This document shows positions 8,414-16,447 of a stretch of DNA of 35,621 nt, one piece after another; the stretch's first letter is position 1, and each line of letters starts with the position of its first letter. Location: assembly GCA_021794075.1 (NCBI GenBank), contig JAJYRM010000037.1, forward strand, positions 1-35,621, given 5' to 3'. Position numbers and translations under genes: made by a program. Below the pieces are notes generated by a model, which made no database searches, was not told the origin of the DNA, and worked only from the letters and a program-made list of their open reading frames with translations. Source of the stretch: Bacteroidota bacterium. Its GTDB lineage: Bacteria > Bacteroidota > Ignavibacteria > Kryptoniales > JAKASW01.

Positions 8414-8650
8414 ATGCATGACTTCGTTGATTATGTGGTTAGAAAACTGGTGGACAAACCTGATAGCGTTCAATTGACCGAAGAGGAGAAAGAGGCCAAT
8501 AAGGTAGTCTTCGAACTTAAGGTCGATCAGGAGGATGTAGGCAAGGTGATCGGTCGAAAAGGAAGGACTGCCAACGCGATCCGAACATTGTTGAGCGCCG
8601 TTGCCGCAAGAGAGGGCAAGCGAGCGATTCTGGAGATCGTCGACAAGTAG
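8414..8650 (+). CDS. khpA: KH-domain RNA-binding protein KhpA (YlqC family)
   Basis: A 78-residue protein that is almost entirely one KH domain. The GxxG loop is GRKG at 47-50 within DVGKVIGRKGRTANAIRTLL, and the C-terminal strand is RAILEIVDK. KhpA proteins bind RNA, often as partners of KhpB/Jag, and affect cell elongation and small-RNA biology in Gram-positive bacteria; its job in FCB bacteria is less clear. Placement between rpsP and rimM is the classic position. An AAAGGAGG site lies 5-6 nt before the ATG, one of the strongest ribosome sites in the window. Confidence 0.95.
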   Translation: MHDFVDYVVRKLVDKPDSVQLTEEEKEANKVVFELKVDQEDVGKVIGRKGRTANAIRTLLSAVAAREGKRAILEIVDK

Positions 8651-8737
8651 TTCCCCCGCGCAGAACTTAATCCTCAGGTTTACTGCTCAGGTCCGCGGGA
8701 AGCCGGATTTCCGGCTGCCTCACGGCAAAGGGATGCC

Positions 8738-9304
8738 TTGTCACAACAAAAGATGAACATGGACGAATTGATTCTCATTGGCATAGCCAGAAAAGTGCGC
8801 GGGAATAAAGGAGATCTTAAGATCGAGTCCATGAGTGATTTTCCGGAAAGATTTGAAGGGCTTCTCGACGTCTTTGTTCGGAAGCCAAACACGACCGATG
8901 CCGTAAAAATGAGACTCGAAAAGAGTGAATTCGTGAAGAATTATGCTGTGATGAAATTGAAGGGAGTGGATTCGTACGACGATGCCGCCGCCTATCTCGG
9001 TTCTGAGATACTCGTTCCTGAATCGGATAGGGTGTCTCCGCCCGAGGGGACTTATTTCGTCGATTCACTGATCGGGATGAAGGTGGTGAGCGCCGCCGGA
9101 GAGAAGCTGGGCACAGTTGAAAACGTGCTGTCGAATCTTAAGCAAAGTATTCTTCTCATCAGCTCTGTGGACGGAAAAGAAATCAATATTCCATTTGTTA
9201 ACGCCTTTGTTAAGAAAGTTGACGAGACGTCCCAGGAAATTACGATCGAACTTATTGATGGCCTTATAGAGGACACGGTTGGCAAACGGGAGATCGTCCG
9301 TTGA
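8738..9304 (+). CDS. rimM: 16S rRNA processing protein RimM
   Basis: RimM binds ribosomal protein uS19 and helps mature the 30S head. The N-terminal RimM domain is recognisable by [16 protein letters not shown] and SDFPERF (about 12-45). The C-terminal PRC-barrel covers [12 protein letters not shown] to [12 protein letters not shown] (about 105-165). At 188 residues it is slightly long, within the family range. The TTG at 8738 has AAAGGGA just upstream; ATG at 8753 or 8759 are alternatives that lose only unconserved residues. A small hairpin (AGCCGG/CCGGCT, 8701-8716) precedes it. Its TGA overlaps the TTG of trmD. Confidence 0.93.
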   Translation: MSQQKMNMDELILIGIARKVRGNKGDLKIESMSDFPERFEGLLDVFVRKPNTTDAVKMRLEKSEFVKNYAVMKLKGVDSYDDAAAYLGSEILVPESDRVSPPEGTYFVDSLIGMKVVSAAGEKLGTVENVLSNLKQSILLISSVDGKEINIPFVNAFVKKVDETSQEITIELIDGLIEDTVGKREIVR

Positions 9305-10023
9305 GAATCGACATCATAACAGCCTTTCCCAAAATGCTGGAGAGCCCTCTAGGCGAGAGTATGCTGAAGAAGGCGCAGGAAAGGAATGTTGTAGAAGTCG
9401 TTGTGCATGATCTTAGAGATTTCGCCCACGATAAGCACAAAACTGTAGACGATTCGCCTTACGGCGGCGGAGCGGGAATGGTGCTTAAACCGGAACCGGT
9501 GTTTGAGGCCGTCGAGAAACTCCTTTCGGAGCGATCATACGAGGATGTTATTCTCCTTGCCGCAGACGGCGATACGTTCACTCAAAAGGCAGCGAACCAG
9601 CTTTCGCTGAAGAACAATCTGCTGTTCATTTGCGGCCACTACAAAGGAGTGGACGAGCGCATCAGGGAAAGTATTGTCACGCGAGAAATCTCGATAGGAG
9701 ATTACGTCCTTACAGGAGGCGAGATCGCGGCACTCACCGTGATCGATGCGATTGTAAGGTTGCTCCCCGGAGCTTTGGGAGACAGCGAGAGCGCGCTAAA
9801 TGATTCCTTTCAGACCGGACTACTGGACTCGCCGCAGTATACGCGGCCTGCGGAGTTCAGGGGAATGAAAGTTCCGGATGTCCTCCTCGCGGGAGACCAC
9901 GAAGAGGTGAGAAAATGGCGCGAACAGAAGAGTATCGAAAGAACTTCACGTCGCAGGCCCGATTTATTGGAGAAATATTTTTCGGAGTCCGGTGCCGGAA
10001 AGGCGCAGGCCCAAAAGTTTTGA
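9301..10023 (+). CDS. trmD: tRNA (guanine-37-N1)-methyltransferase
   Basis: TrmD methylates G37 next to the anticodon of tRNAs reading CNN and some other codons, preventing +1 frameshifting. It is a SPOUT-fold enzyme using S-adenosylmethionine. The 240-residue protein has the normal length and motifs: [16 protein letters not shown] at 51-66, [13 protein letters not shown] near 109-121, the knot segment [12 protein letters not shown] at about 130-141, and the C-terminal [17 protein letters not shown] followed by [13 protein letters not shown]. The start is TTG, overlapping the rimM stop (TTGA), so translation is likely coupled. It is followed 18 nt later by rplS. Confidence 0.98.
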   Translation: MRIDIITAFPKMLESPLGESMLKKAQERNVVEVVVHDLRDFAHDKHKTVDDSPYGGGAGMVLKPEPVFEAVEKLLSERSYEDVILLAADGDTFTQKAANQLSLKNNLLFICGHYKGVDERIRESIVTREISIGDYVLTGGEIAALTVIDAIVRLLPGALGDSESALNDSFQTGLLDSPQYTRPAEFRGMKVPDVLLAGDHEEVRKWREQKSIERTSRRRPDLLEKYFSESGAGKAQAQKF

Positions 10024-10041
10024 GAAAATGGAGAAATAAAA

Positions 10042-10380
10042 ATGAACAAAATCTCGTTAGTTGAAGCAGCGCATATCAAAACAGACCTGCCGAAATTCCG
10101 GCCGGGGGATACCGTTAACGTCCACTTCCGCGTCATTGAAGGTGACAAGGAGAGAATCCAGGACTTTGAAGGGATAGTCATCAGCCGTCGCGGCGCGGGG
10201 TTGAAAGAGACTTTCACGGTGAGAAAGATTTCAAACGGCGTCGGGGTCGAAAGGATCTTCCCGATTCATTCACCTCGCATCGCTAAGATCGAGTTAGTCC
10301 GCGGTGGAAAGGTAAGACGCGCGAAGCTTTTCTATCTCAGGGAGCTTGCAAGCAAAGCGGTTCGTCAGAAGACTACCTGA
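10042..10380 (+). CDS. rplS: 50S ribosomal protein bL19
   Basis: bL19 sits at the interface of the ribosomal subunits. The 112-residue sequence has the canonical [49 protein letters not shown] and [11 protein letters not shown] segments. The stop codon lies within the right arm of an intrinsic terminator hairpin. It is the last gene of the ffh-rplS operon, 18 nt after trmD with an AATGGAGAAAT ribosome site. Confidence 0.98.
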   Translation: MNKISLVEAAHIKTDLPKFRPGDTVNVHFRVIEGDKERIQDFEGIVISRRGAGLKETFTVRKISNGVGVERIFPIHSPRIAKIELVRGGKVRRAKLFYLRELASKAVRQKTT

Positions 10381-10391
10381 CGTTTTTTTTT
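10363..10391 (+). terminator. Intrinsic terminator overlapping the end of rplS
   Basis: CGTCAG (10363-10368) pairs with CTGACG (10377-10382) around an 8-nt loop and is followed by nine T residues (10383-10391). The rplS TGA stop (10378-10380) is inside the stem, so the last codons of the gene double as terminator sequence. Confidence 0.8.
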
Positions 10392-10398
10392 CATCAGG

Positions 10399-10429
10399 TT
10401 GGACGCCGGAGCTGGACTCGTCAAATTTG
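10399..10429 (+). promoter_or_regulatory. Putative promoter for mqnE-mqnA
   Basis: TTG (10399-10401), a 20-nt spacer and CAAATTTG (10422-10429) resemble the Bacteroidota TTG/TAnnTTTG pair with one mismatch. The site begins 8 nt after the rplS terminator, where a new promoter would be expected. Confidence 0.35.
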
Positions 10430-10475
10430 AGGAGGGACAAGTTCCGGTGTCTTATCCAGGAGTGATAGGAGAGAG

Positions 10476-11573
10476 ATGCTGGATCTGCAGGAAATCGACG
10501 CGTTCACAGACTTAGAGGATATCCGGCAGAAGGTTGAGTCGGGCGAAAGGCTGTCCCGCGAGGATGGGGTCAGGCTGTACAAGACAAATAACCTTCTGGC
10601 GCTCGGGTACATGGCTAATCAAGTTCGTGAAAAATTGAATGGATCGAGGACGTACTTCGTTAAGAATTACTATCTGAACTATTCCAACATTTGCGAGCTC
10701 GACTGCAAGTTCTGCTCGTTCTACCGTAAGGAGGGACAGGAAGGCGCGTTCCTGATGAGCCTCGACGATATCTTCAAAGTCGTCGAGAGCGACAAAGAGA
10801 ACATCACCGAGATGCACATGGTGGGGGGATTGCACAACGGTCTCCCGTATGACTATTACCTGAATCTCTTGCGCGGGATAAAGAAGATAGATTCGAGAAT
10901 TCACATCAAGGCGTTCACCGCCGTTGAAATAGAATTCTTTGCCAGGCTATACGGCCTTTCGGTCGAGAGGGTGTTGCTGGATTTAAAGGAAGCGGGTCTG
11001 GACGCGATGCCGGGCGGCGGCGCCGAGATATTCAGCGATCGAGTCCGCGCGAAAATGTTTGCCGACAAGATTGGCGCAGATCAGTGGATCAGCGTGATCA
11101 AAACCGCGCACAGGCTCGGCATCCCTTCAAACGCTACTATGCTCTATGGTCACATGGAAACCATCGAGGAGCGGGTCGACCATCTCATTCGACTACGCGA
11201 AGTTCAGGACGAAACCAAAGGCTTCTTTGCGTTCATTCCGCTGGCTTATCACCCTCACATTGAAGACTCGACACAATGGGCAACCGGATTCGATAACCTA
11301 AAGAGCATCGCCGTTAGCAGATTGATGTTGGACAACTTCCCGCATATTAAGGCGTACTGGATCTCAATGGGGCCTAAGGTGGCACAGATAAGCCTAGGGT
11401 TCGGCGCTGATGATCTGGACGGGACGGTCCGCGACGAGCATGTCTTCAGAATGGCGGGCGCGTCGACGGAGACCTCCCTCACGAAGCGGCAGCTTGTCAA
11501 GCTCATCAAAGATGCCGGAAGAATTCCCATCGAGCGGGACGCCTTGTATAATACACTAGAAAGCTTTTCCTGA
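10476..11573 (+). CDS. mqnE: Aminofutalosine synthase MqnE (radical SAM)
   Basis: MqnE joins the product of MqnA, 3-[(1-carboxyvinyl)oxy]benzoate, to S-adenosylmethionine to make 6-amino-6-deoxyfutalosine, the second step of the futalosine route to menaquinone. The [4Fe-4S]-binding cysteines are C73, C77 and C80 (CELDCKFC). Downstream are MVGGLHNGLPYDYY near 115-128, IKAFTAVEI near 144-152, MPGGGAEIFSDRVR near 178-191 and the C-terminal IKAYWISMGPKVAQ. These favour MqnE over its paralogue MqnC. The 365-residue length is typical. AGGAGAG precedes the ATG closely. It lies about 30 nt upstream of mqnA, the preceding step. Confidence 0.95.
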   Translation: MLDLQEIDAFTDLEDIRQKVESGERLSREDGVRLYKTNNLLALGYMANQVREKLNGSRTYFVKNYYLNYSNICELDCKFCSFYRKEGQEGAFLMSLDDIFKVVESDKENITEMHMVGGLHNGLPYDYYLNLLRGIKKIDSRIHIKAFTAVEIEFFARLYGLSVERVLLDLKEAGLDAMPGGGAEIFSDRVRAKMFADKIGADQWISVIKTAHRLGIPSNATMLYGHMETIEERVDHLIRLREVQDETKGFFAFIPLAYHPHIEDSTQWATGFDNLKSIAVSRLMLDNFPHIKAYWISMGPKVAQISLGFGADDLDGTVRDEHVFRMAGASTETSLTKRQLVKLIKDAGRIPIERDALYNTLESFS

Positions 11574-11605
11574 GCTAACAAGCACGGGAAAATGTAGGTA
11601 AGAAA

Positions 11606-12463
11606 ATGGCAGCTCCAAAAGATCGCAGCGGGAAAAAAAGGCTGGGCGCGGTTAGTTTTCTGAATACCAAGCCGCTCATTTACGGCATCGAGAAGAATCT
11701 TTTCCCTCACAATTTCGAGATTATCAAAGCGATACCGTCGTCACTCGCAGTCGAACTCAACGCCGGTAAACTCGACGTCGCGTTGATTCCAACCATTGCC
11801 TACGCCAGGAATAGCCCCACACTGAGGATTGTGCCGGAATGCGGGATCATAGCCCACGGCGAAGTGAACAGTATTCGCCTATACTTCAACAAAGATTTGA
11901 AAAGCATACGCACCGTCGCGCTGGACATTAGTTCGATGACGTCTGTCGTGCTCACGAAGATTATTCTGGCGGAGAGATATGAGATTAAGCCTGAATTCAT
12001 CGCCGCTCAGCCAGATGTGAACAAAATGCTCGCTTCCGCGGACGCGGCTCTCGTTATCGGTGATGCCGCTCTTTTTAAGACGAAGTCAGCCGGCGCGATG
12101 TATCTGGACCTGGCGGAAGAGTGGCGCGACATGACCGGCCTCCCGTTTGTTTTCGCTGTCTGGGCGGGGAGGGAAAAAGCCATAAGCCTTGATGATACCC
12201 AGGCAATAATTTCATCCAAGAATCTCGGGATGGACAATATCGATGACGTCTGCCGAGCGGCCACCGCCGAATACGACGCGAATTTTTCACTGGTTAAGTC
12301 GTATCTAACCGAAAATATACAGTTTGACCTGGGAGAAGAAGAGATTGCCGGAATGAAGCAATACTTCGAGCTCGCGTACTATCACGGCGCGCTTGAATAC
12401 TTGCCGCTCCTGAATTTCTACCCGCTTGAGTCGCCCGCTGAGGAGTCGTCCTCGCACGTTTAG
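11606..12463 (+). CDS. mqnA: Chorismate dehydratase MqnA
   Basis: MqnA removes water from chorismate to start the futalosine pathway of menaquinone synthesis. The 285-residue protein has the periplasmic-binding-protein-like fold of the family, recognised from LGAVSFLNTKPLIYG at about 13-27, PSSLAVELNAGKLDVALIP near 47, ALDISSMTSVVL near 112, AALVIGDAAL near 148 and LPFVFAVWAGR near 180. It lacks a signal peptide, as expected for a cytosolic enzyme. The partner genes mqnB, mqnC and mqnD are not in the window and must lie elsewhere if the pathway is complete. Confidence 0.95.
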   Translation: MAAPKDRSGKKRLGAVSFLNTKPLIYGIEKNLFPHNFEIIKAIPSSLAVELNAGKLDVALIPTIAYARNSPTLRIVPECGIIAHGEVNSIRLYFNKDLKSIRTVALDISSMTSVVLTKIILAERYEIKPEFIAAQPDVNKMLASADAALVIGDAALFKTKSAGAMYLDLAEEWRDMTGLPFVFAVWAGREKAISLDDTQAIISSKNLGMDNIDDVCRAATAEYDANFSLVKSYLTENIQFDLGEEEIAGMKQYFELAYYHGALEYLPLLNFYPLESPAEESSSHV

Positions 12464-12466
12464 CGA

Positions 12467-12499
12467 TTTGTAACAATTTTCCCCGATTTCGTAGATTCC
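12467..12499 (+). promoter_or_regulatory. Possible promoter for the outer-membrane protein gene
   Basis: TTTG (12467-12470), a 21-nt spacer and TAGATTCC (12492-12499) partly match the Bacteroidota pattern. AAAAAGGAGC at 12505-12514 then forms the ribosome site for ATG 12522. Confidence 0.25.
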
Positions 12500-12521
12500 T
12501 TGAGAAAAAGGAGCTTTTGAA

Positions 12522-14216
12522 ATGAAATGGCTGCTACCCCTTCTCATGTCTTTGACTCTGTTAACCGCTACGACTCCTGTTTCCGCCCAGGAGGTCGACT
12601 CGGCCGCTTCTGATCAGGGTGGTATCATCGACTCTCTTAGGACCCAGATGCGCGGGATAGAAAAATCTTACATGTTGCTCAAAGAGCGCACAGACTCTAC
12701 CAAGCACTTCACTGAAGCCGACAGGCTCGAGCTCGAGAAGCTGTCGCAGGAAATGACTTCTATAGGGGAACAGCTGAAGCATCTTACTGAGAATGCTGCT
12801 CGACTCGCGAATGACGCAGCTGATGTTTACGACCTGAAAAATGCCGTGATCGAAAATGGCGACTACACAATCTCAGATAACGAAGTAGTGAACCATGATG
12901 TCAAAGTTCTTAACGGTGATGCATTCATTCACGGCACACTGAAAGGAAGCATTGTGGTTGTGAACGGTGATGCGTATGTCCGGAACGGCGCGAAGGTAAC
13001 CGGAGACGTGATCGTGGTGAACGGCAAGGTCCACGTCAGCCGGAACGCGGAGGTCGAAGGGAACGTCATAGAGCGCGGCGGCGCGGATCTTGAAATGAGG
13101 CGCGATCTCACCGAGAAGCTTCACATACTTAGCAATCCTGACATATGGTCGAAGCCCAGCTTTCTGTTCAACAGGCTCGCGGCTGATTACAACCGCGTAG
13201 ATGGACTATTCCTGGGAATAGGTCAACGCAGGGAATTTTACTGGAGCGGCGCTGAGAGTTTCTCGCCTTACGGATTCGTCGGCTATGCTTTTGCTCTGCA
13301 TAGGTGGCGATATGAGGTAGGATTGGATAAATGGTTCGGAAACCGGGACAGATTCGAAGCGGGCATTGAGGCGCATTCGTTGACCGATTCCAAGGATTAT
13401 TGGATAATAGGTCCAAAAGAAAATTCACTGTACTCGATTCTCGCGAAAGAAGATTTCATGGACTACTTCTCGAGAGATGGGATGTCGGTCCACGTAGCGC
13501 AATACTATGAAATGAATTCACGCATAAAGGTGAGTTTTGATGTCGACAAGTACTCCTCATTATCCAATATGACCAACTGGTCTATCTTCGGGGGACACAA
13601 ATCTTTCCGTCCCAATCCTTCCGTCACCGATGGTTGGATGCGGAGCGTCGTCGTCGATTTACAGCACCGCCAGTACACGGGTGACTCCAAGCGAGTCGGG
13701 TGGATAGCCGATCTTCGCGGTGAGACGACTGTAAGCGGCGCTTTCAATTTCTCAATGTTGACGGCGAACTTTGTAAGGTATCAGCCGCTCTTCAGGGGTA
13801 TGCAGCTAAACATGAGACTGCGGGGTGGCACATCCCGCGGATTTCTTCCGCTGCAGAGAAATTACCAGATAGGCGGCTTCAATACCCTCAACGCATTTCC
13901 TTACAAGGAGTTTACGGGCAACAGGCTGGTCCTCTTCAACGCAGAGCTCCTGTTGAGTCCCGAATTGTTCAAGCGTTCTCATCTTTTCCCTCTCAACACT
14001 GTGACTCTGATACTCTTCAGCGATGTCGGGGAAATGCAGGATGCTGGCACGGTGGGGATGACAAATGGCTGGCAGCTTATGACGCTGGGCGGTCTTAAAT
14101 CCGATTATGGAGTCGGACTCGGCAACGGCTCAGGCAGCTTCAGGATTTTCCTTGCGTGGAGGACTGACATCAGCGCGTCGCCGACATTCGGAATCAGAAT
14201 AGCAAGACCCTTCTAG
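12522..14216 (+). CDS. Outer-membrane protein joining coiled coil, bactofilin-like beta-helix and Omp85-like barrel
   Basis: A 564-residue exported protein with four parts. Residues 1-22 are a signal peptide ending SAQ. About 35-105 is a charged heptad-like helical region (DRLELEKLSQEM and similar). About 122-185 holds three tandem 18-19-residue turns built on V-x-V-x-NG-D/K-A/V-x-V/I (VLNGDAFIHG at 129, VVNGDAYVRN at 146, VVNGKVHVSR at 165), like polymer-forming bactofilin or adhesin beta-helices. About 200-564 reads as alternating amphipathic strands. It includes YQIGGFNTLNAFPYKEFTGN near 446 and a terminal IRIARPF, similar to the last strands of BamA/ShlB-type barrels. No POTRA domains are evident. 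The role is unknown: periplasmic beta-helix polymerisation or anchoring to a barrel is inference. A hairpin terminator follows. Confidence 0.75.
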   Translation: MKWLLPLLMSLTLLTATTPVSAQEVDSAASDQGGIIDSLRTQMRGIEKSYMLLKERTDSTKHFTEADRLELEKLSQEMTSIGEQLKHLTENAARLANDAADVYDLKNAVIENGDYTISDNEVVNHDVKVLNGDAFIHGTLKGSIVVVNGDAYVRNGAKVTGDVIVVNGKVHVSRNAEVEGNVIERGGADLEMRRDLTEKLHILSNPDIWSKPSFLFNRLAADYNRVDGLFLGIGQRREFYWSGAESFSPYGFVGYAFALHRWRYEVGLDKWFGNRDRFEAGIEAHSLTDSKDYWIIGPKENSLYSILAKEDFMDYFSRDGMSVHVAQYYEMNSRIKVSFDVDKYSSLSNMTNWSIFGGHKSFRPNPSVTDGWMRSVVVDLQHRQYTGDSKRVGWIADLRGETTVSGAFNFSMLTANFVRYQPLFRGMQLNMRLRGGTSRGFLPLQRNYQIGGFNTLNAFPYKEFTGNRLVLFNAELLLSPELFKRSHLFPLNTVTLILFSDVGEMQDAGTVGMTNGWQLMTLGGLKSDYGVGLGNGSGSFRIFLAWRTDISASPTFGIRIARPF

Positions 14217-14244
14217 AAGTGGACAGACCAGCGAGAATTTTATT

Positions 14245-14284
14245 GATCCGGCACCGTCACGGTTTCAAGTGAGGTGCCGGGATC
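14245..14284. terminator. Bidirectional hairpin terminator between convergent genes
   Basis: GATCCGGCACC (from 14245) pairs with GGTGCCGGGATC (to 14284), 11 bp with one bulged G. It sits between the converging outer-membrane protein gene and gdhA. Downstream T-rich bases (TATTTGTCTT) follow on the plus strand, and the minus strand has AATAAAATTC, so both directions could use it. Confidence 0.65.
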
Positions 14285-14333
14285 GTATTTGTCTTGAACT
14301 TCTAAGTGTCTAGATAATGCGGTGGAAAGAAAC

Positions 14334-15755
14334 TCAGGGGAAAATCCCGAGCTCCAGGTAAGCCGTCGCGATCTTGTTTATCGCGTTAAGAAATGCGGCG
14401 GTACGCAGATCCGGTATTTTGCTGTTACTCTTCAGTATGTCCCTAATCTGGTTGTAAGCTCCTGTCATAGTCTCTTCAAGCCCGGAGTTTACGAGGTCGA
14501 TCTCGTCTGCGCCCTTGGTTATCGAAATCCGCTCCGCCTCTGTGAAAGACTTCCCAGTCGTCTGTTCCACGGCGTGGAGAATTTTGTCGAACGCGGAATG
14601 TTCAAAGCGCTTATCCATCCTTCCGAACCTTACGTGGGAGAGATTCTTCAGCCACTCGAAATAGGAAACGGTTACTCCACCGGCGTTCAGGAACATGTCC
14701 GGGACTACCATCACGCCTTTCTTTAGCAGTATTTCTTCGGCGCCAACGGTTGTCGGACCGTTCGCTCCCTCGCCTATTATCTTCGCCTTTACGCGTGGAG
14801 CGTTCTCTTCGGTAATCTGTTCCTCCAGCGCGGCCGGGATTAGAATGTCGCAGTCCAGCTCCAGCGCCTCCAGAGAATGGTCGATGTCCTTTGCACCCGG
14901 GAACTTCAGGATCGACCCTGTTTCCTTCCGATGTTTCACGACCGCGTCGACATCGAGGCCTTTTGGATTGTAAATGGCTCCTTCATACTCCGCGAGCGCG
15001 ACGACCACCGCACCGCCTTCCTGACAGAACTTCGCGGCATGGTAACCGACATTTCCAAGTCCTTGAACTACGACTCGTTTCCCGGATAGGCCGCGCGTCA
15101 GACCCAACTTTTTCATGTCGTCCGCGTTATCACACGCTTCCTGAAGTCCGTAGAAAATACCTCTCCCGGTCGCTTCGGTCCTTCCACGAACACCGCCTTC
15201 CGCCACCGGCTTTCCGGTGACGCATGCGAGTGCATCGATCTTCCCAGGATAGAATGTCGAATAAGTGTCCGCGATCCAAGCCATTTCTCTTGAACCTGAG
15301 CCATAGTCCGGAGCCGGCACGTCTACGCCCGGCCCGATGTAATTCTTTCTAATGAGTTCCGTGGTATAGCGCCGTGTTATGACCTCGACATCCGTCTCGC
15401 TGTATTCCTTCGGGTTGAACTTGATTGCTCCCTTCGCGCCGCCGAAAGGCACATCAACTACCGCGCATTTGTAGGTCATCAAGGCGGCGAGGGCTTTCAC
15501 TTCGTCCTCGTCCACCATTTCAGAAAATCTTATCCCCCCCTTCACGGGAAGTTTGTGATAACTGTGTTCCACTCTCCATCCGCGAAGGACTTGCAAGCCT
15601 TTCGAAGTCCTCACGGGAAATTGAAATGAGTAAACGCTGTTGCACCCTTTGATTTGTTCAAGCAAGCCTTGTGGGTAGCTTGTGAATTGGGCAGCCCGAT
15701 CGAAATTGCGGTTTACATTTTCGAAGAAGCTGATTACATGTTTTGTGTTCGGCAT
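14334..15755 (-). CDS. gdhA: Glu/Leu/Phe/Val-type dehydrogenase, probably glutamate dehydrogenase
   Basis: The enzyme interconverts glutamate and 2-oxoglutarate plus ammonia with NAD(P). Counted from ATG 15755, motifs include [10 protein letters not shown] near 69, the catalytic-lysine segment [17 protein letters not shown] (lysine about 96), [15 protein letters not shown] near 146, the Rossmann glycine motif VVQGLGNVG near 229 and EGANGPTT near 330. At 473 residues it is in the hexameric class range. An upstream ATG at 15794 adds 13 residues but its GAGG lies too close to the start, so 15755 is preferred with modest confidence. It lies 64 nt downstream of ybjQ on the same strand. Coenzyme choice and substrate (glutamate versus branched amino acids) cannot be settled by eye. 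Confidence 0.9.
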   Translation of the reverse strand: MPNTKHVISFFENVNRNFDRAAQFTSYPQGLLEQIKGCNSVYSFQFPVRTSKGLQVLRGWRVEHSYHKLPVKGGIRFSEMVDEDEVKALAALMTYKCAVVDVPFGGAKGAIKFNPKEYSETDVEVITRRYTTELIRKNYIGPGVDVPAPDYGSGSREMAWIADTYSTFYPGKIDALACVTGKPVAEGGVRGRTEATGRGIFYGLQEACDNADDMKKLGLTRGLSGKRVVVQGLGNVGYHAAKFCQEGGAVVVALAEYEGAIYNPKGLDVDAVVKHRKETGSILKFPGAKDIDHSLEALELDCDILIPAALEEQITEENAPRVKAKIIGEGANGPTTVGAEEILLKKGVMVVPDMFLNAGGVTVSYFEWLKNLSHVRFGRMDKRFEHSAFDKILHAVEQTTGKSFTEAERISITKGADEIDLVNSGLEETMTGAYNQIRDILKSNSKIPDLRTAAFLNAINKIATAYLELGIFP

Positions 15756-15819
15756 AAATTTACCCTGTTTTGGTTGTTGGGTATTGTGAAGCATTCCTCA
15801 ACAAAGATATATGTTGAAT

Positions 15820-16149
15820 TTAGACGTGTGTTACCACGACAGCTGTGCCATAGCAAAGAACTTCAGTGACGCCGTTCATCAATTCTGTGGCGTCATATCT
15901 TACTCCTATGATTGCGTTCGCCCCGAGCTTCTCGGCATGCTCCACCATCATCTCGAACGCTTCTTCGCGGCTCTTTTCGCAGAGCTCCGTGAAGAGTGTG
16001 ATGTTCCCGCCGAATAGTGTTTGCAATGACCCGCCTATCGTGCCGAATACGGATCTGGATCGAACGGTGATGCCGCGGACAACTCCCATCTGCCTTGAAA
16101 TCTTATATCCATCGAGTTCGAAAGTTGTTGTCGTCATTGAATGGTCCAT
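15820..16149 (-). CDS. YbjQ/UPF0145 family protein
   Basis: A 109-residue protein with the whole family pattern: [20 protein letters not shown] near 14-33, LFGGNI near 45, [27 protein letters not shown] at about 60-86 and [12 protein letters not shown] near the end. The family is small, pentameric and annotated as a putative heavy-metal-binding domain, but its function is not established. ATG 16149 is supported by AAGGAGG seven nt upstream. It probably shares a transcript with gdhA downstream; no functional link is known. Confidence 0.92.
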   Translation of the reverse strand: MDHSMTTTTFELDGYKISRQMGVVRGITVRSRSVFGTIGGSLQTLFGGNITLFTELCEKSREEAFEMMVEHAEKLGANAIIGVRYDATELMNGVTEVLCYGTAVVVTHV

Positions 16150-16202
16150 CGAAAACCTCCTTGAGTGTAAGGTTTAGATTCGACTCGCAGCAATTTGTTC
16201 AG

Positions 16203-16233
16203 TGAATATACTCGTGCGATCTAAATTTCACAA
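16203..16233 (-). promoter_or_regulatory. Putative promoter for ybjQ-gdhA
   Basis: On the minus strand, TTG (16233-16231), a 20-nt spacer and TATATTCA (16210-16203) match TTG-N20-TAnnTT. A start near 16196 would give a leader of about 47 nt before the ybjQ ATG. Confidence 0.35.
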
Positions 16234-16447
16234 TGTCGCCGCGCAATAAAATGGTACATTCAAGCGAATGAAATTCATGCGACTATCGTCATGTCGCTGA
16301 CAATATTAGCTAATCTGCCGTGCACGAGAAAATTAATGAGCCGCTATGCCTTTCAGCACTTATTCTTTTAATCAAGCGGCTTTTAGATCTTGAGGGTGGT
16401 GTATTCCTCGACGGTTTAGTAAATTTAGCGAATCAAATGAGGAACGA

